A stretch of DNA of 20,224 bases from the IMG/VR virus record IMGVR_UViG_3300024259_000185, positions 1-20,224 of that record. One strand, 5' to 3'. How positions within the stretch are numbered: the stretch's first letter is position 1; the number at the start of each line of letters is the position of its first letter. The translations under genes and the position numbers were made by a program. A model generated the notes under the pieces. That model worked only from the letters and a program-made list of their open reading frames with translations. It was not told the DNA's origin and searched no databases. Positions 17,754 through 20,224 of this stretch are shown here, piece after piece. This stretch comes from a virus.

Positions 17754-18791
17754 TTAAGTTGTACTAAACTTTTTGTAGAATACCACGACATCTACAATCG
17801 GTTCAGTGCTAATTCCGTCGTCTGAGTAAACTAATTTAATATCAGCGACTGATGGAAGAAGCATAGTAGCCCTTCCCGCCGGAAAACTCTGATCAGTATT
17901 GCCTAGAACATATTGCGTTCCCGCCGCAACACCTTGACCTGGGTTTGAAATCAAACTAAGTCCACTAGGGAAGGAACTACCTTTAATATTGTTGGTTTGT
18001 GAGTTGGCAGTTAAAGCAACATTCTCAAGATTATGAGACGTGCCAACCCCAGGAGTTTTAATCGTGATAAGTACATCAGTAATCATTGATCGTGCTGGCA
18101 AATCCAGTGTTGTATCCAAAGGAGAGCCACCATCTGTTAACGTAAGGCTTTCTTTAACAAGTTGTCCATAAGTTACAGCATAAGCAGTTGTATTCTCCAT
18201 TTTAAAAATATCACCTGCTGCTTCTTTTATATGTAGTCTTGCATCTGCCGCTTGGACGCCATCGCCTATAGCTACTCTCCCGCCAGTGGCAATAGAAAAT
18301 CTAGAAGATACGTCCCCGCCGTCGGATGTTGCGATTTGGAAAGTCCGTAAAGAATTATGAGTTTCTGAGTTAAGAGAAAGAATAAAAGGCTGATTAGTAT
18401 AAGAACCCGTATAACTTAAATTAGCAGTACCCTCCAGTCCCATCAAAAATTGATAAGCACCTTCTGTGTCAGTTTCTTGTGACATATACAAACTAGGGTT
18501 TTGATCTTCTCCTCCACTGTTGTCCGTGTCAGCGACCAGTCCTAGCGTTACATCCTGAGTTCCTTCTATTATAACGCTGGTATTGCCACTAGAAGGTTTG
18601 ATGTGTAATGTGCTCTGAGGCGAAGATGTAGCAATGCCAACTCTATCATTACCGGCATCGACATGCAACATATGAGTATTACCATCAGACTCTACTGTGA
18701 AATCAACATCTTTACTCTGATCATTAAAGGTTGCTGATCCTGTTACAATTATAGAACCAGATATTGTAGCATTGTCGGCGTATCTACTCAT
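17754..18791 (-). CDS. Fibre-type structural protein, copy 2
   Basis: The 345-residue protein starts MSRYADNATISGSIIVTGSA, then DVDFTVESDGNTHMLHVDAGNDRVGIATSSP, an IIEGTQDVTLGLVADTDN stretch, NPSLYMSQETDTEGAYQF, FILSLNSETH, RTFQIATSDGG and GDIFKMENTTAYAVTYGQLV. This order, a fibre N-terminal adaptor followed by a beta-helix-type repeat, is common in phage tail fibres and short tail proteins. It is a tandem paralogue of 18795-19847: long runs match at many places, but the last ~110 residues differ more. It starts three bases after the stop of that copy. A chaperone or C-terminal autocleavage domain is not seen. Confidence 0.7.
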   Translation of the reverse strand: MSRYADNATISGSIIVTGSATFNDQSKDVDFTVESDGNTHMLHVDAGNDRVGIATSSPQSTLHIKPSSGNTSVIIEGTQDVTLGLVADTDNSGGEDQNPSLYMSQETDTEGAYQFLMGLEGTANLSYTGSYTNQPFILSLNSETHNSLRTFQIATSDGGDVSSRFSIATGGRVAIGDGVQAADARLHIKEAAGDIFKMENTTAYAVTYGQLVKESLTLTDGGSPLDTTLDLPARSMITDVLITIKTPGVGTSHNLENVALTANSQTNNIKGSSFPSGLSLISNPGQGVAAGTQYVLGNTDQSFPAGRATMLLPSVADIKLVYSDDGISTEPIVDVVVFYKKFSTT

Positions 18792-18794
18792 GGA

Positions 18795-19847
18795 TTATCG
18801 CACCGTGTCAAATTTTCGGTAGTAAACTGCTACATCAACAATAGCATTAGTTGTAACATTTGCGTCTGTAAAATCAAGTTTAATATCGGAAGTACCAGCA
18901 GTATTGAGAAGACCCACACCACCCACAGGGTAATTTGGTTGAACATTGTTAAAGTAATACATTGTACCAGAAACAATGGAGGACCCATTACCGATTAAAC
19001 TAAACTCTCCAAAACTTGAGCTAAACATAGTTAGGGCAGCTGCACCATTATCTAAAGTAATATTGGTGAGATTGTATGTTGTACCCGAAGATACTGCTCC
19101 AGGTGTTGTCATCTTAATAACCACTGTATCTACAATAGAAGCTGCTGGTAAGTTCAAAGTTGTATCAATAGGTGTAGAGCCAGCAGCATTAATCGTTAAA
19201 GCAGATTTTACTAACTGTCCATAAGTCACGCCGTAAGCTGTTGTATTTTCAAGCTTAAAAATATCTCCTGCTACTGCTTTAACGTGTAAGCGGCAGTCTG
19301 CTTCCCTAGCCGCATCCGCAATTTGAATTTTTCCACCGTGTGCAATACAAAAACGCGAAGAAATCTCTCCTCCATCATCAGTTGCTATTTGGAAAGTCCG
19401 CACGGACATTGCTTGAGACTCGTCTTTCCGTGAAAGAATAAAAGGCTGGTCTGAATAAGATCCTGTAAATGATTGATCCGCGAGTCCTTCAAGTCCTATG
19501 TGAAACTGATAAGCATCGTCTGTTGAAGATTCTTGAGACATATATAAGCTAGGATTCTGATTTTCGGTAACATTATCAGTATCAGCAACAATCCATAAAG
19601 ATGAATCTCCAAGGCTTTCAATAATAACTTTAGTGTCGCTAGTACCAGGACCACTTACATGAAGTGTTCCAGAGGGCGCACCTGTTCCAACACCGACACG
19701 GTTATTGCCTGCGTCAACTTTTAACATATTTACTTCACCATCAGATTCCACTGTGAAGTCAACATCAGCACTGTCTTGATTAAAGGTAGATGACCCGGTG
19801 ACTGTTAAGTTTCCGCCTACTTCTGCATTGTTTCCATAATCACTCAT
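18795..19847 (-). CDS. Fibre-type structural protein, copy 1
   Basis: The 350-residue protein starts MSDYGNNAEVGGNLTVTGSS and has the same order as the neighbour: DVDFTVESDGEVNMLKVDAGNNRVGVGTGAP, SLGDSSLWIVADTDN, NPSLYMSQESSTDDAYQF, FILSRKDESQ, RTFQIATDDGG and GDIFKLENTTAYGVTYGQLV. The conserved part covers about 1-230; the C-terminal ~110 residues diverge. Such divergence at the end of paired fibre proteins often means different receptor specificity. GAGGGACAA before the ATG supports the start. It is the upstream member of the pair in the minus direction. Confidence 0.72.
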   Translation of the reverse strand: MSDYGNNAEVGGNLTVTGSSTFNQDSADVDFTVESDGEVNMLKVDAGNNRVGVGTGAPSGTLHVSGPGTSDTKVIIESLGDSSLWIVADTDNVTENQNPSLYMSQESSTDDAYQFHIGLEGLADQSFTGSYSDQPFILSRKDESQAMSVRTFQIATDDGGEISSRFCIAHGGKIQIADAAREADCRLHVKAVAGDIFKLENTTAYGVTYGQLVKSALTINAAGSTPIDTTLNLPAASIVDTVVIKMTTPGAVSSGTTYNLTNITLDNGAAALTMFSSSFGEFSLIGNGSSIVSGTMYYFNNVQPNYPVGGVGLLNTAGTSDIKLDFTDANVTTNAIVDVAVYYRKFDTVR

Positions 19848-20224
19848 TTATTGTCCCTCTTTTTTATCTTGCATATAAGCCGCATCAGCCATTTCTTTCT
19901 TTTTCTTACCGCTTTTCCCTTTGAACTGTGGAGCTTTTGATTTTTTAAAATCTTTAACATACGCCCCTGCACCGTCTTTAGGGTTTAACACTTCTCTTAT
20001 TCCTTTGAGATCTTTTACGATATCTATTACTCCTTGTTCCGTTGTCCCTGGTCCAAAATCGCCGTCTAGTCCAGCTTTTACTTCAGGTAATCCATCATCA
20101 ATAATTTTAAGAATTGTATTTATAGTGGTTTTGCCGGGAACGTCGGGGTCAAAATTGTCCGATACGAGATCATATAATTCATCCCATACAGCTCTATTTT
20201 TGCTCCGCGCTTTTGCATCTACTG
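19848..20224 (-). CDS. Partial late protein, C-terminal part only
   Basis: The last 123 codons of a gene that continues past the right edge. They contain a helical part VWDELYDLVSDNFDPDVPGK, then TINTILKIIDDGLPEVKAG, and a Lys-rich tail with SKAPQFKGKSGKKKKEMADAAYMQDKK. The tail motif Q-F-K-G-K-S-x-K-K-x-x-x-M-A-x-A-A recalls C-termini of proteins in large marine phages, in my memory only. The stop TAA at 19850-19848 directly precedes the ATG of the fibre copy 1 at 19847. Function unknown. Confidence 0.6.
   Translation of the reverse strand, partial: VDAKARSKNRAVWDELYDLVSDNFDPDVPGKTTINTILKIIDDGLPEVKAGLDGDFGPGTTEQGVIDIVKDLKGIREVLNPKDGAGAYVKDFKKSKAPQFKGKSGKKKKEMADAAYMQDKKEGQ

Noticed and set aside
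20117-20124. TATAAATA on the minus strand, a T4 late-promoter box
   Set aside because: It is inside the coding sequence of the partial gene (Ile-Asn codons), not in a gap, and there is no gene start just downstream.
1-20224. CRISPR array, insertion sequence or integrase/attachment site
   Set aside because: No regularly spaced direct repeats, no transposase or integrase frame and no terminal inverted repeats were seen. The tRNA remnant has no duplicated end that would suggest an att site.

Overview
The window looks like part of the late/virion region of a large tailed double-stranded DNA phage, probably aquatic. It is AT-rich and very tightly packed, with many ATGA or GTGA stop/start overlaps. 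Most genes lie on the minus strand. It mixes fibre-like and other virion-like proteins with host-derived accessory genes. No terminase, portal or major capsid gene is visible, so the phage group cannot be fixed. The host is unknown. A lipoprotein with five MopE-type metal-binding repeats and a von Willebrand A domain hints at Myxococcota/Bdellovibrionota-like bacteria or another MopE-rich lineage, but this is inference.

Layout. Positions 1-277 hold the start of a PhoH-type protein (PIN domain), cut by the window edge. Next come a secreted trypsin-like lipoprotein (348-1160, +), a eukaryotic-type phosphomannomutase (1153-1899, -), a ClpP-like protease (1896-2516, -) and a J-domain-like protein (2594-3196, +). 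Six small minus-strand genes follow (3182-4450); three encode membrane proteins. Upstream of these, read right to left, are an HTH protein (5977), a mini-Smr protein (5639), a YkuK-type RNase H-fold protein (5411), a complete tmRNA (4880-4517) with its own sigma70-like promoter, and a 46-nt tRNA-Thr-like remnant without an anticodon arm (4510-4465).

From 6020 to 11101 (minus strand) lie virion-associated genes: an acidic coiled-coil protein, a beta-rich structural protein, an HExxH metallopeptidase fused to an acidic C-terminal half, a nucleotidyltransferase, a zinc ribbon and small proteins. Several begin with a short amphipathic tag that resembles T4 capsid-targeting sequences with prohead-protease sites. 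The MopE/vWA lipoprotein occupies 11132-13045. Three small minus genes (13102-13638) lead to a short plus-strand island (13785-14410) that starts with a sigma70-like promoter and three consecutive hairpins. The minus strand resumes with two membrane proteins (14407-15059), a 754-residue virion-like protein, an acyl-CoA thioesterase, two tandem paralogous fibre-type proteins and a partial gene at the right edge.

Working model. The most striking set is the possible phage-encoded ribosome-rescue and proteolysis kit: Smr-domain nuclease, RNase H-fold protein, tmRNA with tag ANDNVELNYAQAA, and a ClpP-like peptidase within about 4 kb. Whether they act together is inference from family functions and proximity. 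The accessory enzymes (phosphomannomutase, thioesterase, secreted protease, vWA lipoprotein) suggest alteration of the host envelope and metabolism during infection.
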